Source: JBEHWX01 sp048498995
Lineage (GTDB): Bacteria; Bacteroidota; Ignavibacteria; OLB7
Direction: 5' to 3'
Assembly (NCBI GenBank): GCA_048498995.1
Contig: JBEHWX010000062.1
Coordinates: 1-35,876 of the forward strand
Length of the DNA: 35,876 nucleotides
This document shows, in pieces, positions 17,793 to 25,917 of the stretch. The position numbers and the translations under genes are program-made. Under the pieces are notes generated by a model. That model was not told the origin of the DNA. It saw nothing but the letters and a program-made list of their open reading frames with translations, and made no database searches. Position 1 is the first letter of the stretch. Each line of letters opens with the position of its first letter.

Positions 17793-18467
17793 TCAACGAC
17801 TTGCATCATCACCATGGATAGGGATACATCCAGCCTCCTTCATCCATCGAAGGCTCTTGAGACCGAGGGCGCGTATTACCAGAACACCAACGGCGGTACA
17901 CATCCACACCGTGACAGCACTTCCCAATGCCATTACTGGAGTCGCGATTGCGAGTGACAGTATTGCCAACACGTCCACATAATACCACAGCCCATGACGG
18001 GTCATGGAGGCGGCAACGCCCCAGGATATCGGAAATACAACAGCAAGGAATGCGAGGAGGCCAAAGAAAAGGTCTCGAAACCATCTCAACGACGGGAAAT
18101 ACCGCAGGAAATCCAGATCGTCCCGACGTCGACCTGGATACTCCACTCCGTCGACTCCACCCATAGCGACGCCCCGTTTTCTCGGGAACCACCTGCGCAA
18201 GAATCGTGACACGGTCCAACCGAACCAGAGCGCCAGTGTCAGAAACACACCGCAAACGATGGGAACAAATGGCCCCATGAAGATGCCAACGGCCAAGCTA
18301 TACCAGTTCCCGCCTTCACTCTCAATTGGCGTAGCCATGGGCTGTGCGATTCCAAGGAAGACCAGAACCGAGGCGGCAACCGACAGTGGCACTGTCGTCA
18401 CTGCCAGGCTCATAACGAGAGCTTTAGCAAGGTCAATTGGCCGTGGCCGATCGTCAGGCACATGCAC
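17793..18467 (-). CDS. Multi-pass membrane protein of unknown function
   Basis: The protein has 224 residues. It starts at GTG 18467 with AGGAG 9 nt upstream. About five hydrophobic segments are visible (around residues 14-39, 57-84, 133-153 and two within 162-202), separated by a basic cytoplasmic-type loop (RRWFPRKRG, then RRRDDLDFLR). I do not recognise a family. Its base composition is visibly less GC-rich than the T9SS genes, and copies of the same degenerate repeat lie on both sides. Together these suggest acquired DNA. The next gene upstream on the same strand is another small membrane protein. Confidence 0.7.
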   Translation of the reverse strand: MHVPDDRPRPIDLAKALVMSLAVTTVPLSVAASVLVFLGIAQPMATPIESEGGNWYSLAVGIFMGPFVPIVCGVFLTLALWFGWTVSRFLRRWFPRKRGVAMGGVDGVEYPGRRRDDLDFLRYFPSLRWFRDLFFGLLAFLAVVFPISWGVAASMTRHGLWYYVDVLAILSLAIATPVMALGSAVTVWMCTAVGVLVIRALGLKSLRWMKEAGCIPIHGDDASR

Positions 18468-18520
18468 GATTAAGATCTCCTATCGATGTCTTCCTATCCG
18501 ATCGAGCCCGACCTTCAACG

Positions 18521-18577
18521 CCGACAATATCAGGACCATTGACAGCCGCGCGATGGTAGCCGCACATCTTCAGCATG
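18521..18577. repeat. Degenerate direct repeat, copy 2
   Basis: This is the second copy of the element at 17611-17667, in the same orientation, 910 bp further on. It sits just beyond the 3' end of the minus-strand gene at 18613. The two differences in the 27-nt core are G to A changes. Confidence 0.7.
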
Positions 18578-18612
18578 CGGCGTTTTCGCTACCAGACAAC
18601 ATGCCCCCGGCC

Positions 18613-18993
18613 TCATGATCTCAGCCTGTGTTCGATGGCATCCAGGAGCTCCTCCTGCCGCTCCATGTCAGGCCCAACGATCAGTGAACAATCAGGCGAG
18701 CTGAGCGTCGGTCGAATCCATGACTTCGAGAAGTCCGTCACGTCGCGGAAGTAGATACGCCGTACACGGAACAGACGAGACTCCAGGAAGTCAGGCCCGA
18801 TAACCATGCGGCCATGCCGGTACACCATCGCGACATAGCCAAGCCCAACGGCGAGCAGGATTACGAACCATGGATATGCTTCGGAGTAATTTTCCACGAG
18901 AGAAATCACGAACACAATCTCCACGAACACCGAATGGGCACAGATAAGTACCCGCAACCAGGGGGCATATCTAAAGGTCAGTATCCGCGGCAT
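18613..18993 (-). CDS. Small membrane protein, possible bacterial PH-like domain
   Basis: The protein has 126 residues from the ATG at 18993, with GGAG 8 nt upstream. Two transmembrane segments are visible (about residues 14-33 and 42-58). They are followed by a soluble part with a beta-rich pattern (GRMVIGPDFLESRLFRVRRIYFRDV) and a C-terminal helix (ERQEELLDAIEHRL). This plan resembles small bacterial PH-domain membrane proteins, but the match is only by pattern. It belongs to the same lower-GC minus-strand island as its neighbours, and repeat copy 2 follows its stop codon. Confidence 0.68.
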   Translation of the reverse strand: MPRILTFRYAPWLRVLICAHSVFVEIVFVISLVENYSEAYPWFVILLAVGLGYVAMVYRHGRMVIGPDFLESRLFRVRRIYFRDVTDFSKSWIRPTLSSPDCSLIVGPDMERQEELLDAIEHRLRS

Positions 18994-19098
18994 GATGGAA
19001 GCTCCAGACGCTCAACATCGATCTTTGGGTTCACGATCGGCTCCGCATCTCTCGGCACACCTCAAAGTATCAGACTCCGACCTCCGCCCACGTTGCGA

Positions 19099-19839
19099 TC
19101 ACTTGTCGTCGTAGAGTCTCGGCGTAATGTCGTCGATGAGACGGCGAAAGTCGGTGAGGTAGCCGAACTCCTGCAGCTCCCAGAGGCGAATGTCGTACAT
19201 GATGAGCGCATCGGCGAGCGCGTTCAGATCACCGGCAAGCGTGGCCGGGATGATCTTCTCCCGGAGCAGCATCCGGATCTGCCCGGCGATGCGATCCATC
19301 TCGAACAGGCAGTTGCCCATCCGCCGTTCTTCATCCAGCGTCATCGCCCCGGAGGCGCGCCAAAGCTCCCGAGCCTCCAGATAGCGATGCTCCATCAGAC
19401 TGTCCGGCGGATCTGGCGACTCGGTCCTGGCCTGGGCGTATGCATCGGCCTGCTTCGCATACTCGGCTTCGCGCGCGCGCCGTGCCTCATCGTTATTCCT
19501 CAACGTGCCGTCAGCCGCCATCTCCCACAACGTCCGAAAGGCGCCGATCAGCACCTCCAGCTTGCCGACATCGCCACTGCCATGGAATCGTTCTCCATCG
19601 AGACCGTACTCGTACCAGTCGTCATCCCCCGGCGCTCCCGAGGCGAACGCCGCGTGGAATCCCGCAAGGGGCGTTGCAACCACATCAACCTGGATGAACC
19701 AGCCATGTTCATACGTGGTCGAGATGCCGATGCCGTTGAAGCGAAGCCACGTGCCGCCACGGCGATCGCGGCACCAGTCCATCAGCCATTGCAGGGGTGT
19801 GGGCTCGGATGACATATGCGGAAGGGGCGTCTGATTCAT
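19099..19839 (-). CDS. Imm53-like immunity protein with C-terminal extension
   Basis: The protein has 246 residues from the ATG at 19839; a TTG two codons upstream is also possible and neither has a good ribosome binding site. Residues 10-100 follow the pattern of immunity protein 53: LQWLMDWCRDRRGGTW, a GWFIQVDV strand, an acidic WYEYGLDGERFHGSGD stretch and a closing helix VLIGAFRTLWEMA. Imm53 proteins protect against polymorphic toxins and are usually near 100 residues. This one adds a charged linker and a second domain (about 135-246: ELWRASGAMTLDEERRMGN, EMDRIAGQIRMLLREKIIPATLAGD). The next gene upstream encodes a full-length paralogue. No toxin gene is nearby, so the target is unknown. 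Confidence 0.72.
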   Translation of the reverse strand: MNQTPLPHMSSEPTPLQWLMDWCRDRRGGTWLRFNGIGISTTYEHGWFIQVDVVATPLAGFHAAFASGAPGDDDWYEYGLDGERFHGSGDVGKLEVLIGAFRTLWEMAADGTLRNNDEARRAREAEYAKQADAYAQARTESPDPPDSLMEHRYLEARELWRASGAMTLDEERRMGNCLFEMDRIAGQIRMLLREKIIPATLAGDLNALADALIMYDIRLWELQEFGYLTDFRRLIDDITPRLYDDK

Positions 19840-19944
19840 GAGCAATAATCAAGGGGAATGATTGATGCGTTGCGAGAGAGTGGGGTCACGGTGAGCACCA
19901 TTTGCCCCTCCGCACAGGGCCGCCAGTGCCCGGCCGCGACGGCA

Positions 19945-20697
19945 TCATCTCTGCCTTCCATCCATCGCGCCAAGCCGGTCGGTGAGATCTTCGATGAGCC
20001 GACGGAGCTCGGGGACTGAGCGAAATTCAGATATGTCTCTGAGCCAGACGCCATACATGCCCACGCCGGATCTGAGCGCGGCGCGATCACCTGCGAGAGT
20101 GGCGGGAATGATCTGCTCACGAAGGAGCGCGCGAATAAAACCGGCAATTCGATCCATCCCGTAGAGCCAGTTCCCCAGCCGTCGCTCCTCCTCCCTTGTC
20201 ATTATCCCCATGGTACTCCACAGCGTGCGCACGTCGTCGAACCGGTACTCCGCCAGTTCATCGACTTCCCCCTCGTCTTCGGCAAATTCAGCCATGGCCT
20301 CGGCATGCCGTGCCTCCTCGATCTCATGTTTCCGCCGCGCCCAGATATTGCTCTTCAACGTGCCCTCCACGGCCATCTCCCATAACCTCCTGAACGCGGT
20401 GATCAGCTGGTCCAGCTTGCCGGCATCCCCCTGGCCCTCGAAGAATTCGCCATTGAGCCGATACGCATACCAGCCCTCGCTCTCTCCCCTCATTCCGTAC
20501 TCGAACTCCAGGTGACATCCCTCCAGAGGAGTCTCGTTAAGAGCGATGCCGATATACCATACATTATGGGGGGAGGTCCAGATGGTGAGGCCGTTGAAAT
20601 TATCCCAGTTGCCGCCACGCCGATCGCGGTACCACGCCATCAGCCACTGCATCGGCGTGAGCTCCGCGGAATTGCTCGATGTACCGGCCGCCGTCAT
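19945..20697 (-). CDS. Imm53-like paralogue with C-terminal extension
   Basis: The protein has 250 residues. The start is the ATG at 20697, whose A overlaps the stop of the upstream SRPBCC gene (ATGA). A purine-rich GGGGAAGG lies before it. It is a clear paralogue of the protein at 19099 over its whole length: MQWLMAWYRDRRGGNW near the N-terminus, WYAYRLNGEFFEGQGDAGKLDQL, FRRLWEMAVEGTL, and the shared C-terminal MTREEERRLGNWLYGMDRIAG and LREQIIPATLAGD. The 4-bp overlap suggests translational coupling with the SRPBCC protein. Immunity function is inferred from the N-terminal pattern only. A housekeeping or scaffold role of the C-terminal half is open. Confidence 0.72.
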   Translation of the reverse strand: MTAAGTSSNSAELTPMQWLMAWYRDRRGGNWDNFNGLTIWTSPHNVWYIGIALNETPLEGCHLEFEYGMRGESEGWYAYRLNGEFFEGQGDAGKLDQLITAFRRLWEMAVEGTLKSNIWARRKHEIEEARHAEAMAEFAEDEGEVDELAEYRFDDVRTLWSTMGIMTREEERRLGNWLYGMDRIAGFIRALLREQIIPATLAGDRAALRSGVGMYGVWLRDISEFRSVPELRRLIEDLTDRLGAMDGRQR

Positions 20698-21164
20698 GCC
20701 GGCACCTTCCCCGCCCCGCTCTCCCGAGCCTGGACTTCGCGCTCCACGATCCCCTTCACATCCCTGAGCGCATAGCCCCAGAAGAACCGCGCGTGGCCGA
20801 AGGACTCGTGGCTGAAGAACTGCTCGTGCAGCACGCTCAAGCGCGTCGCGTCCCCGACCGGCTCCAGACGGAGCGTCACGAGCGTCCGGTTCTTGGGGAT
20901 ATCGGGCAGGGCGGCGAAATCCGACCAGTGGCTGTAGTGGAGCAGCCTCCCCGGCTCGGCCGCCAGCACCGTGCCGCAATCCTGGTAGATGTGCCCGTGC
21001 AGCTCGCCGCTCCAGGTGATCGTGGCTCCAGGCTCCCAGGTCGATTCCGCCCGCGCTCCCAGCATCCATTCGGCGATCCGCTCCGGCTCTGTGAGCACGC
21101 GCCACACGTCCTCGGCCGAGGCAACGATCTCTATGAATTTCTCGACGGTCCGATCTTCTGCCAT
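20694..21164 (-). CDS. SRPBCC / AHSA1-like domain protein
   Basis: The protein has 156 residues from the ATG at 21164 (MAEDRTVEKF), with AGGGA 5 nt upstream. The frame runs 22 codons further, but without a ribosome binding site. It has the START-like helix-grip fold pattern of AHSA1 proteins: VEKFIEIVASAEDVWRVLTEP with WMLGARAE, then the EPGATITWSG strand, TLVTLRLEPVGDATRLSVLHE and a C-terminal helix. Such proteins bind hydrophobic ligands or modulate chaperones, but no ligand can be predicted here. Its stop overlaps the start of the second Imm53-like gene by 4 bp. Confidence 0.8.
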   Translation of the reverse strand: MAEDRTVEKFIEIVASAEDVWRVLTEPERIAEWMLGARAESTWEPGATITWSGELHGHIYQDCGTVLAAEPGRLLHYSHWSDFAALPDIPKNRTLVTLRLEPVGDATRLSVLHEQFFSHESFGHARFFWGYALRDVKGIVEREVQARESGAGKVPA

Positions 21165-21598
21165 CTGCGTCCCTGGTTGCGGATACCTGTAAGCCCTTCG
21201 TTCAATGTGATATCCCTCTTCGCGGATCAACGTGAGCCGGACGGCCGCCGGATGCCCTGGAAGCGGATACCGCGAAAATGATCATCGCGGTCATTTCCGG
21301 CAAGAACGCAGCACCCAAGAGCGATAGTCCCTCCCCCTCACCATCGCGAGGCCTCCACCATCGCACCAGCCTCCATCGGCGGCCGGATGCGGACATCCGG
21401 GAACAGCAATCGGACCACCCCGCGCTCACGCCGTCCCTCAGCCGTCCGAGCTGCGGACGTCCATGTTCGGCGCGCGCGGATCTGGTACGCGAATAATGGT
21501 ATTCTGGCATGCAACGGAGCGCGGGGCATCGGTCCCCTTCGGGAATGCCCCCGCAATCCGCCATGGTATGAGGGAACAAATCGCCGTACATTTCTTCG
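21165..21598. other. Divergent intergenic region before phosphotransferase
   Basis: This 434-bp gap lies between the minus-strand SRPBCC gene and the plus-strand phosphotransferase. No credible ORF is seen. The only clear structure is the hairpin at 21521-21554, immediately upstream of the phosphotransferase. Confidence 0.5.
21521..21554 (+). promoter_or_regulatory. Leader hairpin with TTCG loop before phosphotransferase
   Basis: GCGGGGCAT (21521-21529) pairs with ATGCCCCCGC (21545-21554) apart from one bulged C. The loop contains CC-TTCG-GG, which can form a stable UUCG tetraloop. It ends 44 nt before the ATG of the phosphotransferase. It could be a leader structure or a terminator. Confidence 0.4.
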
Positions 21599-22576
21599 AT
21601 GTCGCTACTGCCGACCATATCGACCCTCAACGACTACAGGCACTTCATCTCCGATCGGATGTCGGGCCTCAAGGCGCTACTGCATATCTGCCGCTGTCAT
21701 GGTTATCCCGAGGAGATGCCGGCGCGTTACGAGGACGGCTCGACCGTCGTGGCCCAACTTGGACACAACCGGGTGGTGAAGCTCTTCGCCCCCATGTTCC
21801 GCGATGGATTCGACATCGAACGGCGGGCGCTCACCCTCATCGACGGATCGCTTCCGATACCGACGCCGAAAGTCCTGGACGTGGGCGAGGTGGAAGGATG
21901 GCCCTATATCGTGATGGAGGAGATGCCCGGCCTGCAGCTCCATCGGGTGTGGGACCAGATCGACCGCCGAGACCAGGTCAGGTTCAGCACCCAGATCGGG
22001 GAAGCTCTCCGGCAGCTCCATCGGTTCCACCTCCAGGAGCCCTCTCACGATACGCTCTCCCCCGACGGGCCGCCGCTCGATCTCCCGGCGTGGGACTGGG
22101 ACCACTTCCTCCAGAAACAGGCGGCCGGGTGCGTGGCCAGACAACGGAGCAACGGCGTCGATGAGCACTGGCTCCGACAGATCCCCGGCTTCCTCGAACG
22201 GACCGACCTCACCTCCGATCGCCCGGGTCTCGTGCTGCTTCATACCGAGGTGATGCGCGAGCATCTGCTGGCGCGGATCGACGGCAACGAACCGACGTTG
22301 AGCGGACTGATCGATTTCGAGCCGGCGATGTCGGGAGCCGCCGAGTACGAGTTCGCCTCGGTCGGGCTGTTCGTGTCGAAGGGGGATTCGCGGGCCCTCC
22401 GCGCGCTGCTGAAAGGATACGGGTATCACGACGACGAGCTGAACCGGGATCTCCAGTACCGGTTCATGGCCTATGCCCTGCTGCACCGGTACAGCAATCT
22501 GTCATGGTATCTTCAGTTCATGCCCGCCGGATCGACTCTCGAGGAACTGGCGGCCGCCTGGTGGAGCTTCGACTGA
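21599..22576 (+). CDS. Aminoglycoside/choline-kinase-like phosphotransferase
   Basis: The protein has 325 residues of the APH fold. It shows an N-lobe lysine in VVKLF (K61), a following glutamate (E75), a hinge-like YIVMEEMPG (103-111), a catalytic-loop motif HTEVMREHLL (215-224) and a metal-binding LIDFEP (238-242). The canonical catalytic loop is HxDxxxxN. Here Glu217 and His222 stand in the Asp and Asn positions, so the activity may be altered, or this may be a subfamily trait. The substrate is unknown. It lies directly upstream of the biosynthetic cluster in the same direction but about 690 bp away, so a self-protection or tailoring role is only a suggestion. No good ribosome binding site precedes the ATG. 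Confidence 0.8.
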   Translation: MSLLPTISTLNDYRHFISDRMSGLKALLHICRCHGYPEEMPARYEDGSTVVAQLGHNRVVKLFAPMFRDGFDIERRALTLIDGSLPIPTPKVLDVGEVEGWPYIVMEEMPGLQLHRVWDQIDRRDQVRFSTQIGEALRQLHRFHLQEPSHDTLSPDGPPLDLPAWDWDHFLQKQAAGCVARQRSNGVDEHWLRQIPGFLERTDLTSDRPGLVLLHTEVMREHLLARIDGNEPTLSGLIDFEPAMSGAAEYEFASVGLFVSKGDSRALRALLKGYGYHDDELNRDLQYRFMAYALLHRYSNLSWYLQFMPAGSTLEELAAAWWSFD

Positions 22577-22660
22577 TCCCCGACAATGGCCGCGGATTCA
22601 GCCGGCGCCCGCTCACCACGAGTACCCCGCGCCGATTTCATCCCGCATTTTTCGTCCGAA

Positions 22661-22708
22661 TTGCGGAGATAATTCCGCAAATCCCGCGCATGCATGGGAA
22701 CCCCATGC
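22661..22708 (+). terminator. Two adjacent small hairpins after phosphotransferase
   Basis: TTGCGGA (22661-22667) pairs with TCCGCAA (22674-22680), and GCATGGG (22692-22698) with CCCATGC (22702-22708). They begin 84 bp after the phosphotransferase stop. No T-run follows, so termination is uncertain; the first palindrome could instead be a regulator site. Confidence 0.3.
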
Positions 22709-22737
22709 CGATGTCGCAAAAAAGTTCACACCGCCGC

Positions 22738-22767
22738 TTGCATTCAGAAATATCGGCCGTATATTTG
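22738..22767 (+). promoter_or_regulatory. Bacteroidota-type promoter candidate
   Basis: TTG at 22738-22740 is followed after 19 bp by TATATTTG (22760-22767). This matches the Bacteroidota housekeeping pattern of TTTG or TTG near -33 and TAnnTTTG near -7. A transcript starting around 22775 would have a leader of about 300-500 nt before the N-hydroxylase. Confidence 0.45.
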
Positions 22768-22893
22768 GCCACGCCTTGCGCATGAGACGGGCACATCCAT
22801 CTCCATCAAGGCAACGGTCCGCCACCACGGTTCACGCAGCGGACACGGTTCAACCATCTTTCTCCACAGCATTCCGATTCGCGATTTTCCGTT

Positions 22894-22930
22894 GACATGG
22901 ATGCCGCAAGGTTCACGGCAGGCACATGTC
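22894..22930 (+). promoter_or_regulatory. Hairpin in leader of hydrazine cluster
   Basis: GACATG (22894-22899) pairs with CATGTC (22925-22930), and TGCCG (22902-22906) pairs with CGGCA (22916-22920). The structure lies between the predicted promoter and the first biosynthetic gene. Its function is unknown. Confidence 0.3.
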
Positions 22931-23269
22931 TTCGCCCGGAAATAACACGGGTTACATATTCCGTACCCGCGATCGGTTTCCGCATCACGTCAAGGGCGTG
23001 AGCGCCGATTTCGGCGGCAATTATCCGTAACCGTCCGGATCGAACGGCCCGGACAGCCCGGATCGAGTCGGGGAGAACAGTTGTCTCCCTCGGCACGGAA
23101 CGGAGAATTACGCGCCGCGCCACGGGCATGGCGCGCGATATCTCACGGCCCGCTCCCGGCCGGAGCGCGGCCACCGCATACCCGGACCACCACGCAACGC
23201 GATGCTCCGCCCTGCCCCATCGACGCATGCGACGGCATCGGCGGCACCACACGTATTTCCCTATCGATC

Positions 23270-24655
23270 ATGGACCCAGTGAGCCACGTGGTCTCCCGAT
23301 ATACGCGCGACAATGGCGCGCAGACCGACCCGGAGCATACGACGCTCGATGTCGTGGGCATCGGGATCGGCCCATTCAATTTGAGCGTGGCCGCGCTTCT
23401 CGAGCCACTTCAGGGATTGACCAGCATGTTTCTGGAGCGAGACGCCGAATTCCGGTGGCATCCCGGACTTCTCTTCCCCGACGCCTCGATACAGGTCTCC
23501 TTCCTGAAGGATCTGGTCACGCTTGCCGACCCGGCCAGCAGATATTCGTTTCTATCATTCCTCGCGGCGCACAAGCGATTGTACAGATTTATCAACGCCA
23601 ATTTCCCGCGCGTTACGCGACAGGAATTCGAACGGTATTTCCGATGGGTCTGCGGCTCTCTCGGCAATCTCAGGTTCGGCAGAACGGTACGCGCGGTCGA
23701 ACATGATGGCAACGCCTTCAGTGTCTGCTTCGACAACGGACGAGTCAGGGCTCGGAACCTGATCCTCGGATCGGGACTCACTCCGTTCGTTCCCGAGTCG
23801 GCCGTCGGCCATCTCGGCGAGGCGGTCTTTCATGCCGTGGAGTTTCTGGATCGACCACGCGTCACGGCCGGACGCCGGGTGGCAGTGATCGGCGGAGGGC
23901 AGACCGGGGCCGAAGTGGTGGCGCACCTGCTGTCGAACGACATGGTCCTCCCCGAACAGCTCCACTGGATCACGCGCCGGCCGAACTTCCTGCCGCTCGA
24001 TGAATCCCCGTTCACCAATGAGCTATTCACGCCGAATTATAGCGACCACTTCTACGATCTCCCGGCGGAGCTGCGTCGAAACACGCTCGAAACCCAGAAG
24101 CTCGCCAGCGACGGCATACCGTCGGATCTGCTGGAGCGCATCTACCGCCGCATGTATTCGCTGGAATTCCTCGAGGGACATGGGAGGATCTGCGCGCTCG
24201 AGCCCGGGCTGGAGCTGGTGAATCTGAGCCGCTCGGCTCATGGATACGACCTTCATCTGCGCCACGCCCATGGCGACATGAGGGCCCCTCTCGCCGTCGA
24301 CATGCTGATTCTCTGCACCGGGTTCGAATACAGGATTCCCGACTATCTCACTCCCCTGCTGCCACGAATCGAATTCGATCGGGACGGATTTTCGGTCGAG
24401 CGGGATTTTTCGATTGTCTGGGATGGGCCGGCCGAGAATAGAATGTATGTCCAGAACGCGGCAAGGCCGAGGCGTGGCGTCGCCGATCCGAATCTGAGCC
24501 TCATGGCCTGGAGGAGCGCGACCATCGTCAACAGCCTGGCCGGAAAGCGGATCTACGATCTGGAGGGAAGCAGCTCCGCATTCGACTGGCGGACGGCTCA
24601 CGCCGGGACGTGCGCCGAGGAAGGGCTTCACGCCAACACCACCCCGGAGCCGTGA
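23270..24655 (+). CDS. L-lysine/L-ornithine N-hydroxylase (IucD/SidA family, Spb38-like)
   Basis: The protein has 461 residues from the ATG at 23270. A TTG at 23081 has a much better ribosome binding site (GGGGAG, 5 nt spacing), but the extra 63 residues look unlike the family. Visible motifs are the FAD-binding GIGIGPFNLSVAALL at 30-44, the family block SFLKDLVTLADPASRYSFLSFL, the NADPH-binding AVIGGGQTGAEV, and ILCTGFEYR near the C-terminus. The enzyme should be a flavin monooxygenase that adds oxygen to the side-chain amine of lysine or ornithine, giving N6-hydroxylysine if it follows Spb38. Such genes usually mark siderophore clusters. Here the next genes are an FAD oxidase (1-nt gap) and a cupin-MetRS protein, which points to hydrazine formation instead. 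Confidence 0.9.
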   Translation: MDPVSHVVSRYTRDNGAQTDPEHTTLDVVGIGIGPFNLSVAALLEPLQGLTSMFLERDAEFRWHPGLLFPDASIQVSFLKDLVTLADPASRYSFLSFLAAHKRLYRFINANFPRVTRQEFERYFRWVCGSLGNLRFGRTVRAVEHDGNAFSVCFDNGRVRARNLILGSGLTPFVPESAVGHLGEAVFHAVEFLDRPRVTAGRRVAVIGGGQTGAEVVAHLLSNDMVLPEQLHWITRRPNFLPLDESPFTNELFTPNYSDHFYDLPAELRRNTLETQKLASDGIPSDLLERIYRRMYSLEFLEGHGRICALEPGLELVNLSRSAHGYDLHLRHAHGDMRAPLAVDMLILCTGFEYRIPDYLTPLLPRIEFDRDGFSVERDFSIVWDGPAENRMYVQNAARPRRGVADPNLSLMAWRSATIVNSLAGKRIYDLEGSSSAFDWRTAHAGTCAEEGLHANTTPEP

Positions 24656-24656
24656 G

Positions 24657-25766
24657 ATGTCCCATCCAGGCACATGGAATACCGGCGGGAGGCTTGAAGA
24701 CGGTCTCGGTTGCGACATCGCGATCGTGGGGGCGGGAATGGTGGGCGTGATGGCCGCGTATCTGGCCGCGCGGCGCTACCCGGGGCGCCGGATTTTCCTG
24801 ATCGATCGTGGATTCGCCGGGGGCGGGGCCACGCTCTACTCCGGCGGGCACGACCATCCGCACGGCGCGAACGCCCGGCAGAAGCGCCTCGCGGGCGAGA
24901 GCAGACGCATCTTCAGCGAGCTCCGGGAGTGGATTCCGGACCTCCCGGCGCGCGAGGTTCCGCTTGTGGGCATCACCTCCATCGGCTCGTTGTCGAACGT
25001 TCTCGACGGCTTTGTGGTCGATGGCGCCGGAGAGGCGACCGCTGAGCAGGAAGCCTGGGTGCGATCGCATGTTCCGGACCTGAGCATCGGAGCCGAACAG
25101 ACGATCGTGGCCGGCTGCATGGGAGGTTACGGCATTCCGGGCGCGATGGCCCGCGTCGTTGCCGGAAAGCTCGCCGCCGAGAAAAGCGTCACGCTCCTCG
25201 AAGGGGTCGAGATCTCCTCGATCGACACGAGCGGCGAACATGTCCGGCTACGCGCGGCGGATGGTCGCACGCTCGTGGCATCGCGGGTCATTCTCGCCCC
25301 CGGTCCCTGGGCGCTCTCCGGTCCGTTCGCCGGCCTGACCCGATCGACCGGAGTGAGGATCAAGAAGGTCGTGGCGATGCATGTCGATCTGATGCCGGCC
25401 TCGGACGCCCCCATCCTCTACTTCTACGACGAGGACTGTTATCTGCTCCCGACCATCGAGCGTGGCGGATGGATCTTCAGCTTTGCCTCGCGCGAGTGGG
25501 ATGTCCGCCCCGAGCCGTCGATGCTCCGCGTCACCGGGCCCGATCGTGAGATCGCCGACACGATTCTGCGACGGTACCTCCCATCGTTCGCCGATCGTGC
25601 CCTGGGAGGACGCGTGTTCTGCGATGCGTACAGTCAGGATCGTTCGCCGATCGTTCGGCCGGTCTCCGACCACGTCGTGTTCGCCGGCGGATGCTCGGGA
25701 TATGGTTACCGACTGGCGCCGGCCATTGCCGCCGAGGCCCTTGAACGGCTCCCTCCGCCGGACTGA
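24657..25766 (+). CDS. FAD-dependent amine/amino-acid oxidase (DAO family)
   Basis: The protein has 369 residues. The ATG at 24657 follows the hydroxylase stop by one nucleotide, with GGAG 8 nt upstream, so the two genes are tightly coupled. The FAD-binding Rossmann motif IAIVGAGMVG (21-30) and the C-terminal CSGYGYRLAPAIAAEAL motif place it in the DAO/sarcosine-oxidase fold, near the family's usual length. In s56-p1 biosynthesis an FAD oxidase (Spb39) cleaves the lysine-derived hydrazine intermediate to free hydrazinoacetic acid. This gene is one of two candidates for that step. It is more diverged than the ThiO-like enzyme at 28043, and the division of labour cannot be read from sequence. 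Confidence 0.86.
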   Translation: MSHPGTWNTGGRLEDGLGCDIAIVGAGMVGVMAAYLAARRYPGRRIFLIDRGFAGGGATLYSGGHDHPHGANARQKRLAGESRRIFSELREWIPDLPAREVPLVGITSIGSLSNVLDGFVVDGAGEATAEQEAWVRSHVPDLSIGAEQTIVAGCMGGYGIPGAMARVVAGKLAAEKSVTLLEGVEISSIDTSGEHVRLRAADGRTLVASRVILAPGPWALSGPFAGLTRSTGVRIKKVVAMHVDLMPASDAPILYFYDEDCYLLPTIERGGWIFSFASREWDVRPEPSMLRVTGPDREIADTILRRYLPSFADRALGGRVFCDAYSQDRSPIVRPVSDHVVFAGGCSGYGYRLAPAIAAEALERLPPPD

Positions 25767-25917
25767 GCCGTCCGCCGCGCGCATCTCCGGATCGCGCGGA
25801 ACGCCGCCGTGCATATCCGGACACCGAAACCTGACGTGCCGCGCGCATGCCGACGCTCCGCCGCGGAATTCCGTGGCGGCTCATACATCAGACCATCACA
25901 GCACATCCCTCGATGCC

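Larger units (their letters stand above)
22577..23269. other. Long structured intergenic region before hydrazine cluster
   Basis: This 693-bp region has no credible ORF. It holds, in order: hairpins TTGCGGA/TCCGCAA (22661-22680) and GCATGGG/CCCATGC (22692-22708) after the phosphotransferase; a Bacteroidota-type promoter candidate (22738-22767); a hairpin GACATG...CATGTC with inner TGCCG/CGGCA (22894-22930); and an alternative TTG start with a strong GGGGAG ribosome binding site at 23081. It is less GC-rich than the genes around it. Confidence 0.6.

Noticed and set aside
17611..18577. Integron attC sites
   Set aside because: The cassette-like layout is suggestive, but the RYYYAAC/GTTRRRY core pairs are not found, and no integrase is in the window.
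21202..21630. 142-codon minus-strand frame upstream of and overlapping the phosphotransferase start
   Set aside because: No recognisable domain or ribosome binding site, and it overlaps the start of a well-supported gene on the other strand.
23270..24655. Siderophore cluster reading of the lysine N-hydroxylase
   Set aside because: No IucA/IucC-type synthetase, acyltransferase or TonB receptor is seen, and the cupin-MetRS protein points to hydrazine formation.
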